From contig NZ_JABTCF010000002.1 of NCBI RefSeq assembly GCF_014596745.1, positions 124,001-188,000 on the forward strand: a DNA stretch of 64,000 bases. The letters are read 5' to 3'. A program made the translations under genes and the position numbers. Positions 56,927 to 64,000 of the stretch are shown here, piece by piece. The first letter of the stretch is position 1. Each line of letters opens with the position of its first letter. This DNA comes from Maribacter aquimaris. Lineage in GTDB: Bacteria; Bacteroidota; Bacteroidia; Flavobacteriales; Flavobacteriaceae. Under the pieces are notes generated by a model. The model saw only the letters and a list, made by a program, of their open reading frames with translations, was not told where the DNA came from and did not search any database.

Positions 56927-58783
56927 TTATTCTACTTCAATGATCATTGAGCTCATGGCCTTGATCCGTATTTTTTTGGCCCCATTGAACTCAGTACCAT
57001 ATAAAATATCCTTTCCGGTAAGTTGATCACCAAGAATTTCTTGATAGGGTTTAAGGTCCAATTCCATGTCTTTGTTGTTCTTGTTTAAAATAATCATGAC
57101 CTTTTGATTGTCATCATATCGGAACAGTACATAAATCTCATCTTGGTTTTTAGGGGCAAAATGCATCAATTTACCATGATGGATGACAGGTGAATTCTTT
57201 CTCCAAGTCATCAACTTTTGAACGAACTGCTGTGCTTCTTTCTCTTTTGGGGATAACCCTTTTCCCGTAAAGGCATTTACTTTGTCTTTATTCCATCCAC
57301 CGGGAAAATCGGACCGAATGATTCCATGGTCTTCGGTACCGGGGTTTTTCATCAATATTTCAGTACCGTAATAAATTTGTGGTATACCGCGAACCGTGGC
57401 AATATAAGTCAGGGCCAATTTGTATTTGTCAAAATCCTCGTTCAATTGGGTGAAGATCCTGCTCATATCATGGTTATCAGGAAAAACCACTAGGTTATTG
57501 GGTTCGGGATATAGATAATCCTGCCCTAGGGTTTCGTAAAGGTCTGTCCAGGATGAGGCCCACGTTTTTTCTTTGTTCAATGAAGTAACCAAGGCATTTT
57601 GTAATGGAAAATCCATAAGACTCTTTAAATAAGAAGTATAGCCATTGTGGTTTTTCTTTCCTTTTTGCCAATAGGAAACTATGGTTGGCCGTGTCACCCA
57701 TTCTTCCCCCACAATATTGAAATTGGGATATTCATCCATCACCGCTTTGGTCCAGTCGCTCATGAAATACATGTCGGGATAGGGGTAAGTATCCATTCGA
57801 ATACCGGAAATACCGGAATACTCAATCCACCAAAGCGTGTTCTGTATCAGGTATTTGGCCATCGATTCGTTGCGTTGGTTCAAATCGGGCATACTAGGCA
57901 CGAACCATCCATCGAAGAATTGTTTATAATCCATTTTGGATGCATAGGGATCTAGGATAACGGTCTTTTTATGATTGGTCTCAGTATATTCTGGCCATTG
58001 GTTGATCCAGTCCTCGGATGGTAGGTCTTGCATCCACCAATGATCCAATCCACAATGGTTGGCAATCATATCCATAATGACCTTCATACCTTTGTCACTA
58101 GCTGTTTTACATAACGATTTAAAGGATTCATTACTGCCATACCTGGGGTCTACCTTATAAAAATCAGTGGTAGAATAACCGTGGTAACTATAGGTTTCCA
58201 TATCATTTTCCAAGATAGGGTTGATCCAAATGGCAGTGAAACCCAAATTTTTGATATAGTCAAGGTTTTCTACGATGCCTTGTACATCACCACCATGTCT
58301 TCCACCTTTAAAAGAACGGTTCGCTTTTTCTTTCAATCCATCTACATTGTCATTTGAAGGGTCTCCATTGACGAATCTATCCGGGGTAATCAGGTAAATG
58401 GCATCTGAGGAATTAAAACCTGCTACATTTTTGCTTTCCGGATCTCTTTTCAATAATGGGTAGGAGTGAATTACGGGTTCGGCTTCATTTTTAGTAAATC
58501 GGATAGTAAGGTTTCCAGGTCGTGCATTCCCATCGATCTTCAAATCTAAAAACAGGTAATTTTTGTTCGGTACCTGTTTGATTTGTTTTAAGGTAACCCC
58601 CTTGTATTCATCCAATGAAACGGAATAGGAGGCTATTTCCTGTCCATAAACGAGCAACTCTATTTCATTGTATTGCATTCCGATCCACCAATTGGGTGGT
58701 TCAACACGATCTATGGGTTGCTGGGCAAGGCCTATGGAACACTGCAGAAGGCCTATTGAAATAAAAAATAGGATTCTTTTCAT
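56927..58783 (-). CDS. GH13 alpha-amylase family enzyme (neopullulanase/cyclomaltodextrinase type)
   Basis: 618 residues, Sec signal ending in GLAQQ, probably periplasmic. An N-terminal beta-domain (residues ~25-110, VEPPNWWIGMQYNEIELLVYG) is typical of the cyclomaltodextrinase/SusA-like subfamily. The GH13 barrel follows: DMIANHCGLDHWW (region I), GIRMDTYPYP with nucleophile Asp331, IVGEEWV with acid/base Glu360, and FPDNHD with Asp439. A C-terminal beta-domain ends the chain. It should cleave imported malto-oligosaccharides, pullulan fragments or cyclodextrins. It is the last gene of the block and 41 bases after the fibronectin-type lipoprotein. Confidence 0.93.
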   Translation of the reverse strand: MKRILFFISIGLLQCSIGLAQQPIDRVEPPNWWIGMQYNEIELLVYGQEIASYSVSLDEYKGVTLKQIKQVPNKNYLFLDLKIDGNARPGNLTIRFTKNEAEPVIHSYPLLKRDPESKNVAGFNSSDAIYLITPDRFVNGDPSNDNVDGLKEKANRSFKGGRHGGDVQGIVENLDYIKNLGFTAIWINPILENDMETYSYHGYSTTDFYKVDPRYGSNESFKSLCKTASDKGMKVIMDMIANHCGLDHWWMQDLPSEDWINQWPEYTETNHKKTVILDPYASKMDYKQFFDGWFVPSMPDLNQRNESMAKYLIQNTLWWIEYSGISGIRMDTYPYPDMYFMSDWTKAVMDEYPNFNIVGEEWVTRPTIVSYWQKGKKNHNGYTSYLKSLMDFPLQNALVTSLNKEKTWASSWTDLYETLGQDYLYPEPNNLVVFPDNHDMSRIFTQLNEDFDKYKLALTYIATVRGIPQIYYGTEILMKNPGTEDHGIIRSDFPGGWNKDKVNAFTGKGLSPKEKEAQQFVQKLMTWRKNSPVIHHGKLMHFAPKNQDEIYVLFRYDDNQKVMIILNKNNKDMELDLKPYQEILGDQLTGKDILYGTEFNGAKKIRIKAMSSMIIEVE

Positions 58784-58824
58784 CTGTTTTGGATTGTATT
58801 AAAAAATGAAAGTACTCTAGAAAA

Positions 58825-59529
58825 TCAATTCACTTTAAATTGGAATATTTCAGAGTTTGATGAATTACCGGAGGCATCTTTTGTTGTCACTTTCCAATAG
58901 TAAACCTTTCCGGATATGGCCTCAAAATCAATGCCGCTCGAGGTGGTGTTTCCTAATAAGGTTGATGGCGGATTGTTTTCATCAATATAGATGTCATAAG
59001 AATCAATATCGTTATCAACATCACTACCTTCCCAACTTAAGGTAATACTCCCCGCATCAATACTTGAGCCCATGGTGGGGTAAATGACATCTGCGGGAAA
59101 TGGGGCGTAATTCTCTACGGCCGGTCCTGCGTTATAGAATTTCCAGAGGTTGCTTTCGGCAGTTTCATCGGTGTCGTCCGCTTTGGAGGTAACCGACCAA
59201 GAATAAGGGGTTCCCCGCATAAGGGTAATCACGAGTTCGTTTGTACTGGCACTCAAGTTTTGGGAAGTGTTGGTGTCCAAATTTCGGAGATTAACGGTAT
59301 ATGAATCCGTATTTTCAGAAGCATTCCATAAGAAGGTTACGCTACTTTCAGTGTCGGAAATAATGGTACCCTCAATACATTCCGTATTATTCTCAGGAAA
59401 TATCAATGTGGCAGCCTCTGGGGGAGAAACAATCACAGGGTCTGGGTTGTCATCATTGCCATCGCCTCCGCATGAAATTAAAATACCAATGAGGATTACT
59501 GGGAGTATATATTTTACGGTTTTCATCAT
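58825..59529 (-). CDS. Fibronectin-type-III-like lipoprotein
   Basis: 234 residues. Lipobox Cys20 (GILISC) followed by GGDGNDD, an acidic stretch seen in surface-exported Bacteroidota lipoproteins. Two beta-sandwich modules follow: residues ~45-130 (VTFLWNASENTDSYTVNLRN) and ~140-234 (ITLSWEGSDVDNDIDSYDIY ... YYWKVTTKDASGNSS). No catalytic residues. Its start overlaps the stop of the upstream GH13 gene (ATGATG containing TGA), which implies a coupled product, perhaps a surface alpha-glucan-binding or scaffold protein. Confidence 0.75.
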   Translation of the reverse strand: MMKTVKYILPVILIGILISCGGDGNDDNPDPVIVSPPEAATLIFPENNTECIEGTIISDTESSVTFLWNASENTDSYTVNLRNLDTNTSQNLSASTNELVITLMRGTPYSWSVTSKADDTDETAESNLWKFYNAGPAVENYAPFPADVIYPTMGSSIDAGSITLSWEGSDVDNDIDSYDIYIDENNPPSTLLGNTTSSGIDFEAISGKVYYWKVTTKDASGNSSNSEIFQFKVN

Positions 59530-62500
59530 TTTACGATTTTGTAGTGATAGGTTTTTTGTGCGGTATGTATTTTCAAAACATACAATCCGTTAGGAATGTT
59601 CGATACATCGATTTGTACCTGACCGTTGTTAACGTAATGATCCGATGTGGAAATCTGTCGGCCCGAAAGGGTATAGATCTCGACATTTACAGAAGGGTCA
59701 CTTATGTTTCCAAGTTCTAAATACAACAAACTGTCAGTTACCGGATTGGGATGTACCGATATTTCATTTGCCAAGACAATGGTTTCTTCATAGAAACCTT
59801 GGCAATCGTAATCGGTTGAAACACGTATGGTGTTTGTTTGGGCTTCCAAATTCAAGGTAATTTCATTTTGGGAAGTGGTGAAGGATTCCCCATTGAGATT
59901 AATGGTATAAACTTTACCGCCTTTTAAGCTCAAGGAAACCTTGCCTGTATTGGTATTTACCTTGGAACTCACTGATAAGTCCTCTGGCTCGGTAATCGAC
60001 AAATCGTAACATTGCTCGTAATCCGTTTGCCCCTCAATGGTTATGCATAGGGTGTAATCACCAGCGGAAAGTCCTGAAAACTCCGTTGCCGAGGTAAATG
60101 CATTTGTAGCATCGGATGTTCCGGAAAGGGTTGCCGAATAGTTGTAATTTTCTTTGGCCGCGATTGTTATACTTCCGTTATTACTGGAACGGCATGTTTC
60201 GCTGCTCGATTTAATACTGAAATTATCTACTGCTAAGGAAAATATTTCACAACCATTGACATCAACGGTTGCCCCAAAAGGGGTGTCCGCACAAAGGTCA
60301 TCGGTATTGGGGACACCATCGGCATCCAGATCGTCGGGATCAATTAATGCGAGACTGGGATTATCCGCAAAAACGATGAATTCCCCAGGTTGAAGTGCAA
60401 TAGTGCTGGTAGTATTGGTTACTTCCCTGGGGTCATTATTTTTCAATAGATTATACCAAGTTCCCGTTTCTTGAAAATCGGGAACGATCTCTTGTGATGT
60501 AACACCAAAATTCCCAACAATGGTAACGTATTTGATTTCATCACCTGTAGCGGTGTTGTCTGTTAGGTGAATGGTTTTTAGTCCAGTTGCTGCATTCACA
60601 TCCAACGAAAAGTCGGAGGTTTCAAAAATGGGTTCTTTCAATTTTAATGCAATCAGATCTTGCCATGTTTCATAGATAGCAAAGCGGTCGGGCTCATTGG
60701 TGTATTCCCAAAGAATCGGTTTGTTCCCCGTTCTACCACCTTCCTCAATAGATATGTCATAACCCAATTCGCCAAATTGCCAGATCATTTTTGGTCCGGG
60801 AACCGTAAAAAAGAAAGCTCCTGCGGTCTGCATTCTACTCAAGGCAGTACTTTCATCAGTGACATCATAGGAACCCTCGGAATTACCGTAAAGTAGGTTT
60901 TTATACATAAGACGTTCCTCATCATGGCTTTCCATATAGGATACGACTGAAGGTTGGTCAAAACCTTTTGAAACATAGGAAACATTGGAAAAATCGGATT
61001 TGCTACTTTCGTTGTAACCCATGGTAGCCTCGTTATAGGGATCGGACATTTTGTTCCATAAAAGGATGCCCTTGCCTTCATCAACCCTATAATTGGCCCA
61101 TTGTTCTTCTTCCTCGATTTGTCCCAAATGTTCAAAAATCACATAAAAATCCTCGTCGGAAGCCCATTGGTTGTCCGCATAGCCCTTTAACACCTCGACT
61201 CTATCTGCCTGTGGGCTATTGGTGCAACTATCGTCTGATGAGGTGCAATTTTGTGTAAAACCTTTGGTAAGGTCCCAACGCATTCCATCAATCTTGAATT
61301 CCTCGATCCAATAGGTCACGGTTCGGTTTACATAATCTTTTGTGGCCTGTTGTTGATGGTTGAAATCGTTGAAGACACTATAGGAATGGGTAGCGGTGGC
61401 ATTAAAGAACGGATTGTCTGCCGATGCCTGTCCGCCAGTGCCCCCATTATCGGTATTCCACATGCGGTAATACGGATTTTGACCAGTAGCGTGATTATAG
61501 ACCACATCCAAGATTACGGCCATACCTCGGGAATGGCATTCGTCTATAAATGATTTAAAGGCCTCTTTGGTGCCGTAATATTTGTCCAGCGCCATATGGA
61601 ATGAAGGATTATACCCCCAACTCTCATTACCATCAAATTCACTTACAGGCATTAGTTCAATGGCGTTGATGCCTAATTCCTCCAAATAGTCCAGTCTGTT
61701 TTTTACCGCATCGAAAGAATGTAGTGCATCAAAATCACGTAACAAAATCTCATAAACAACCAAATCTTCTTTTGCCGGTGGGGTAAAGTCCGTTGTTTGC
61801 CATGTATAGTCTGTTTCATCGGTTCTTAAAACGGTAATCGCTTCGGTTTGACCGGACGGATAGGTAGGCAGGTCAGGATACGTAGTGTCTGTTATATATG
61901 CATCATTTCCATAACCGTCAAGAATCAAAGTAGCGTATGGGTCGGCAATGTTGATGTCGAATTCAACCAAATATTGGTATAGATGGTTGTAATTTGGTGT
62001 AAGTCCCGTCAATTCAATCCAAAAACGATCTTGGGACGAATCTTTTTTCATCAGATAAGCATTGTCTATCGTCCAATCGTTAAAATCCCCAATGACGTGC
62101 ACAAATTCCTTTCCTGGTGCATAGAGGACCAAGGTAGCCTTGGTTGGGTCACTTTCGTTAAAATTGATGCCGTCCAAAAGTCCATCGGGAAGGGCTTCTT
62201 CCGTAACTGTTGGACTAACGGCCAATGTAAAGTTTTCTGTAAGGGTTTCCGTGCCATTGGCAACGGTCAATTCAAAATTGGTGGTTGAATTTACGGTATA
62301 ATCAAATGAATATGTTGTTGCCGAAGTAACGGAATTGTCGACCATAGAGCCGTTAGCGGTTAGAACAAAACTTGAATTTGCTGATGCCGTTGCTTCGATG
62401 GTAAAATCTGTTCCGCCGGAAACAATGGTTGTTGTTTGGGTAGGGGCTGTCAATACCAATTGGTAACCTCCCACCTCTTTGGTGAAATCCTGTGTTTTTT

Positions 62501-62876
62501 TATCTCCTGTACCATCTTTGGCCTTTACGAGCATTCCAATTTGGGAAATACCGGTAGCGCCATAAAAGGTTGAGGGAATCATGGTGTAACTATAGGTGCC
62601 GTCACCATTGTCGGTCATTTTTTGGGTGTCATCGGAGCTTGTCCACGAACCATTGGTTGGGGAATCTGCTTGGTTTCCATTGCTGTCTGCATACCATGCC
62701 CATAAATATACATCAGATACACTCCATGCCGTAAGGTCTAATCCGGAAACCGTAATGGTTATTTCGTCGTTTTCGGTAAACGTTGTGGGTGTTGTGGAAA
62801 AAACACCATTTTGAACTTGGGCAAAACCGAAGTTCAGGGAAAGCGTAAACAGAATTAAAGCGTATAACTTTTTCAT
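59526..62876 (-). CDS. Type IX-secreted multidomain GH13 alpha-amylase
   Basis: 1116 residues, signal ending in FGFAQ. Order: an N-terminal beta-sandwich (~25-135), a second Ig-like module (~140-222), a CBM48/E-set-like module (~240-330; KEFVHVIGDFNDWTI), then the GH13 barrel (~370-760) with GMRWDLTKGF (nucleophile Asp535), IFEHLG (acid/base Glu582) and SHDEERL (Asp652). After the catalytic C-domain come a thrombospondin-3-like calcium loop (DPDDLDADGVPNTDD), a further beta-module, and a type A type IX sorting domain of ~75 residues (SVHPNPVTDSLLYLE ... HYKIVK). It acts outside the cell or at the surface on starch-like glucans. Followed with overlap by the fibronectin-type lipoprotein. Confidence 0.94.
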   Translation of the reverse strand: MKKLYALILFTLSLNFGFAQVQNGVFSTTPTTFTENDEITITVSGLDLTAWSVSDVYLWAWYADSNGNQADSPTNGSWTSSDDTQKMTDNGDGTYSYTMIPSTFYGATGISQIGMLVKAKDGTGDKKTQDFTKEVGGYQLVLTAPTQTTTIVSGGTDFTIEATASANSSFVLTANGSMVDNSVTSATTYSFDYTVNSTTNFELTVANGTETLTENFTLAVSPTVTEEALPDGLLDGINFNESDPTKATLVLYAPGKEFVHVIGDFNDWTIDNAYLMKKDSSQDRFWIELTGLTPNYNHLYQYLVEFDINIADPYATLILDGYGNDAYITDTTYPDLPTYPSGQTEAITVLRTDETDYTWQTTDFTPPAKEDLVVYEILLRDFDALHSFDAVKNRLDYLEELGINAIELMPVSEFDGNESWGYNPSFHMALDKYYGTKEAFKSFIDECHSRGMAVILDVVYNHATGQNPYYRMWNTDNGGTGGQASADNPFFNATATHSYSVFNDFNHQQQATKDYVNRTVTYWIEEFKIDGMRWDLTKGFTQNCTSSDDSCTNSPQADRVEVLKGYADNQWASDEDFYVIFEHLGQIEEEEQWANYRVDEGKGILLWNKMSDPYNEATMGYNESSKSDFSNVSYVSKGFDQPSVVSYMESHDEERLMYKNLLYGNSEGSYDVTDESTALSRMQTAGAFFFTVPGPKMIWQFGELGYDISIEEGGRTGNKPILWEYTNEPDRFAIYETWQDLIALKLKEPIFETSDFSLDVNAATGLKTIHLTDNTATGDEIKYVTIVGNFGVTSQEIVPDFQETGTWYNLLKNNDPREVTNTTSTIALQPGEFIVFADNPSLALIDPDDLDADGVPNTDDLCADTPFGATVDVNGCEIFSLAVDNFSIKSSSETCRSSNNGSITIAAKENYNYSATLSGTSDATNAFTSATEFSGLSAGDYTLCITIEGQTDYEQCYDLSITEPEDLSVSSKVNTNTGKVSLSLKGGKVYTINLNGESFTTSQNEITLNLEAQTNTIRVSTDYDCQGFYEETIVLANEISVHPNPVTDSLLYLELGNISDPSVNVEIYTLSGRQISTSDHYVNNGQVQIDVSNIPNGLYVLKIHTAQKTYHYKIVK

Positions 62877-62942
62877 GTTTTGTAGTTAATGATTCGAATA
62901 ATGGTAAAAACCCAATTTTTTAATACCTAGGGAAAATAAGGT

Positions 62943-62972
62943 AAAAAGGGCTGTGTTGAACAGCCCTTTTTT
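62943..62972 (-). terminator. Terminator between SusE-like and amylase genes
   Basis: Perfect 11-bp stem AAAAGGGCTGT/ACAGCCCTTTT (62944-62970) with a five-base loop. T-runs lie on both strands. It follows the SusE-like stop and precedes the amylase start, so the amylase genes may get only part of the upstream transcripts. Confidence 0.85.
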
Positions 62973-62994
62973 TAAAAATTAAATTTGAGACTTA

Positions 62995-64000
62995 CTATTT
63001 GGCAGTAAGTGTGTATGTTAAATCATTGAAATTGATAGAGATGTCGTACACACCTGCTGTAACGATAATATTATTGTCGGATTCTTGATCCAAGATACCA
63101 TCGCTATTAAAATCACCATAGTCACCACCCCAGTCATCGTTTATACGAAATTTCATGTCACCATCAAGCAAGGTAATATCCTTCAAATCCCATTTGCCTG
63201 GGTTTGAAAAATCAGGGACAAACTTTACGTCTGGCCCGTCCCAACCATTTGGTGCGGCTGAGCCCACTACGCCCCAGATTTCGGTTTCTTCAATTGAATA
63301 TTCAAGTGTGTTGAAGTTAACGGTGACTAAATAATATCCTGCTGTTACAGCGATATTATTCTCATTTTCCGTATCTAAAATACCATCTCCTGTTAAGTCA
63401 CCATAATTAATATTGGGATCGTCCCAACTATCGTTCATTCTGATTTTCATCTCCCCATCTACGAGTTGAACAACGGTTTTAAACGTATTTGTTGTATAGT
63501 CATATGATAACTTTACATCGGGTCCATCCCAAGCATTTGGGGTTGCAGATCCTACTAGCCCCCAATAAAATTCTTCAATACTATAGGAATTATCATTTAA
63601 ATTGATAGTTATCTTATATGTTCCAGCAGTAACATCAATATTATTATCATTCTCTGTATCTAGAATGCCATCTCCTGTTAAATCTCCATAATTAATATTA
63701 GGATCATCCCAACTATTATTTTGACGGAATTTAATTTGCCCATCAATTAAAGAAGCATACGCTACTATAATATTATTCTCATTAGTAGTGTAAAAAGGAA
63801 CATCTGGCCCATCCCAAGCGTTTGGTGCGGCAGATCCAACGATACCCCAATCAGAAATTTCTATTTCGGAAGAACCACTGGTCTCTTCCAATATTGAAAT
63901 ATTCAAGGTCATAACATCGGAATAAGAATCAACGGCATCTGCACCTTCACCCGAACCAGCAAAGGCCCTAGCCCTAAAATACACTTGACCACTGTCACCG
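62995..64000 (-). CDS. SusE/SusF-like outer-membrane starch-binding protein (5' end outside window)
   Basis: At least 334 residues visible; the frame stays open to the right edge, so the N-terminus, lipoprotein signal and probably one Ig-like domain are missing. The visible start at a GTG (63984) is not a real start. After the end of a fibronectin-like domain (VYFRARAFAG) there are three tandem modules of 95 residues, each beginning near WG(I/L/V)VGSAAPNAWDGPDV and containing MK(F/I)R(M/I/Q)N(D/N)(S/D)W and DGILDxExxNNI. These match the alpha-glucan-binding modules of SusE/SusF. It should bind starch-like glucans at the surface for the GH13 enzymes downstream. Confidence 0.9.
   Translation of the reverse strand, partial: GDSGQVYFRARAFAGSGEGADAVDSYSDVMTLNISILEETSGSSEIEISDWGIVGSAAPNAWDGPDVPFYTTNENNIIVAYASLIDGQIKFRQNNSWDDPNINYGDLTGDGILDTENDNNIDVTAGTYKITINLNDNSYSIEEFYWGLVGSATPNAWDGPDVKLSYDYTTNTFKTVVQLVDGEMKIRMNDSWDDPNINYGDLTGDGILDTENENNIAVTAGYYLVTVNFNTLEYSIEETEIWGVVGSAAPNGWDGPDVKFVPDFSNPGKWDLKDITLLDGDMKFRINDDWGGDYGDFNSDGILDQESDNNIIVTAGVYDISINFNDLTYTLTAK
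62998..63860 (-). repeat. Three tandem 285-bp modules within the SusE-like gene
   Basis: The landmark CCATCxCxxTTAA recurs at 63098, 63383 and 63668, exactly 285 bases (95 codons) apart. The two upstream modules are nearly the same over long stretches at the DNA level, and the last (C-terminal) is more diverged, with GGDYGDFNSDG in place of NINYGDLTGDG. Confidence 0.8.

Noticed and set aside
1-64000. CRISPR arrays, tRNA/rRNA genes, insertion sequences or prophage
   Set aside because: No regularly spaced short repeats, cloverleaf-like segments, transposase or phage genes were seen on reading.

Overview
The window looks like chromosomal DNA of a marine Flavobacteriaceae-type member of the Bacteroidota. 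This is an inference from gene content: SusC/SusD-type and SusE-type outer-membrane proteins, a type IX secretion sorting domain, many lipoproteins with LxxSC lipoboxes, promoter elements resembling TAnnTTTG, moderate-to-low GC, and no strong Shine-Dalgarno sites. No RNA gene, CRISPR array, prophage or insertion sequence was seen.

Left part (1-14.8 kb): the C-terminal half of a Pif1-type helicase is cut by the window edge. It is followed by a secreted protein of unknown function, an eight-haem c-type cytochrome lipoprotein with HEAT-like and TPR regions, and a GH3 beta-glucosidase-type lipoprotein. Next comes a low-potential electron block: a two-subunit 2-oxoacid:ferredoxin oxidoreductase (korAB), a divergent two-cluster ferredoxin, a full-length pyruvate:ferredoxin oxidoreductase (nifJ) and a small HEPN-like protein.

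14.8-28.1 kb: a tightly packed minus-strand cluster holds an M19 dipeptidase, a fold-type III PLP enzyme, a RidA deaminase and a GntP/DsdX-type permease. It fits D-serine or related D-amino-acid catabolism. After it come aquaporin, a DUF885 protein, a DUF1080 protein, an outer-membrane DUF481-like protein, a hotdog thioesterase, a TlpA-type thioredoxin, a coiled-coil lipoprotein, DoxX and a Tat-exported Gfo/Idh/MocA oxidoreductase.

28.5-37.6 kb: TonB, a soluble metallophosphoesterase, a large GAF protein, an HD phosphohydrolase fused to a Pycsar-effector-like membrane domain, and a 1235-residue lipoprotein. That lipoprotein joins a calcineurin-like phosphatase, a kinase-like middle region and an Omp85-like barrel.

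37.9-55.5 kb: all genes lie on the minus strand. In transcription order they are SusC, SusD, two giant FG-GAP/ASPIC lipoproteins, a decayed haloperoxidase/PAP2 remnant, a GyrI-like protein, a sodium:solute symporter, an intact vanadium-haloperoxidase-type lipoprotein and a propeller-like lipoprotein. The repeated pairing of FG-GAP proteins with haloperoxidases next to a SusCD pair is the best candidate for an undescribed system here.

55.6-64 kb: a LacI-family regulator divergent from susC, with a perfect 16-bp palindrome between them. Beyond it is an alpha-glucan utilisation block: two GH13 enzymes (one probably secreted by the type IX system), a fibronectin-type lipoprotein and a three-module SusE/SusF-like starch-binding protein cut by the right window edge.
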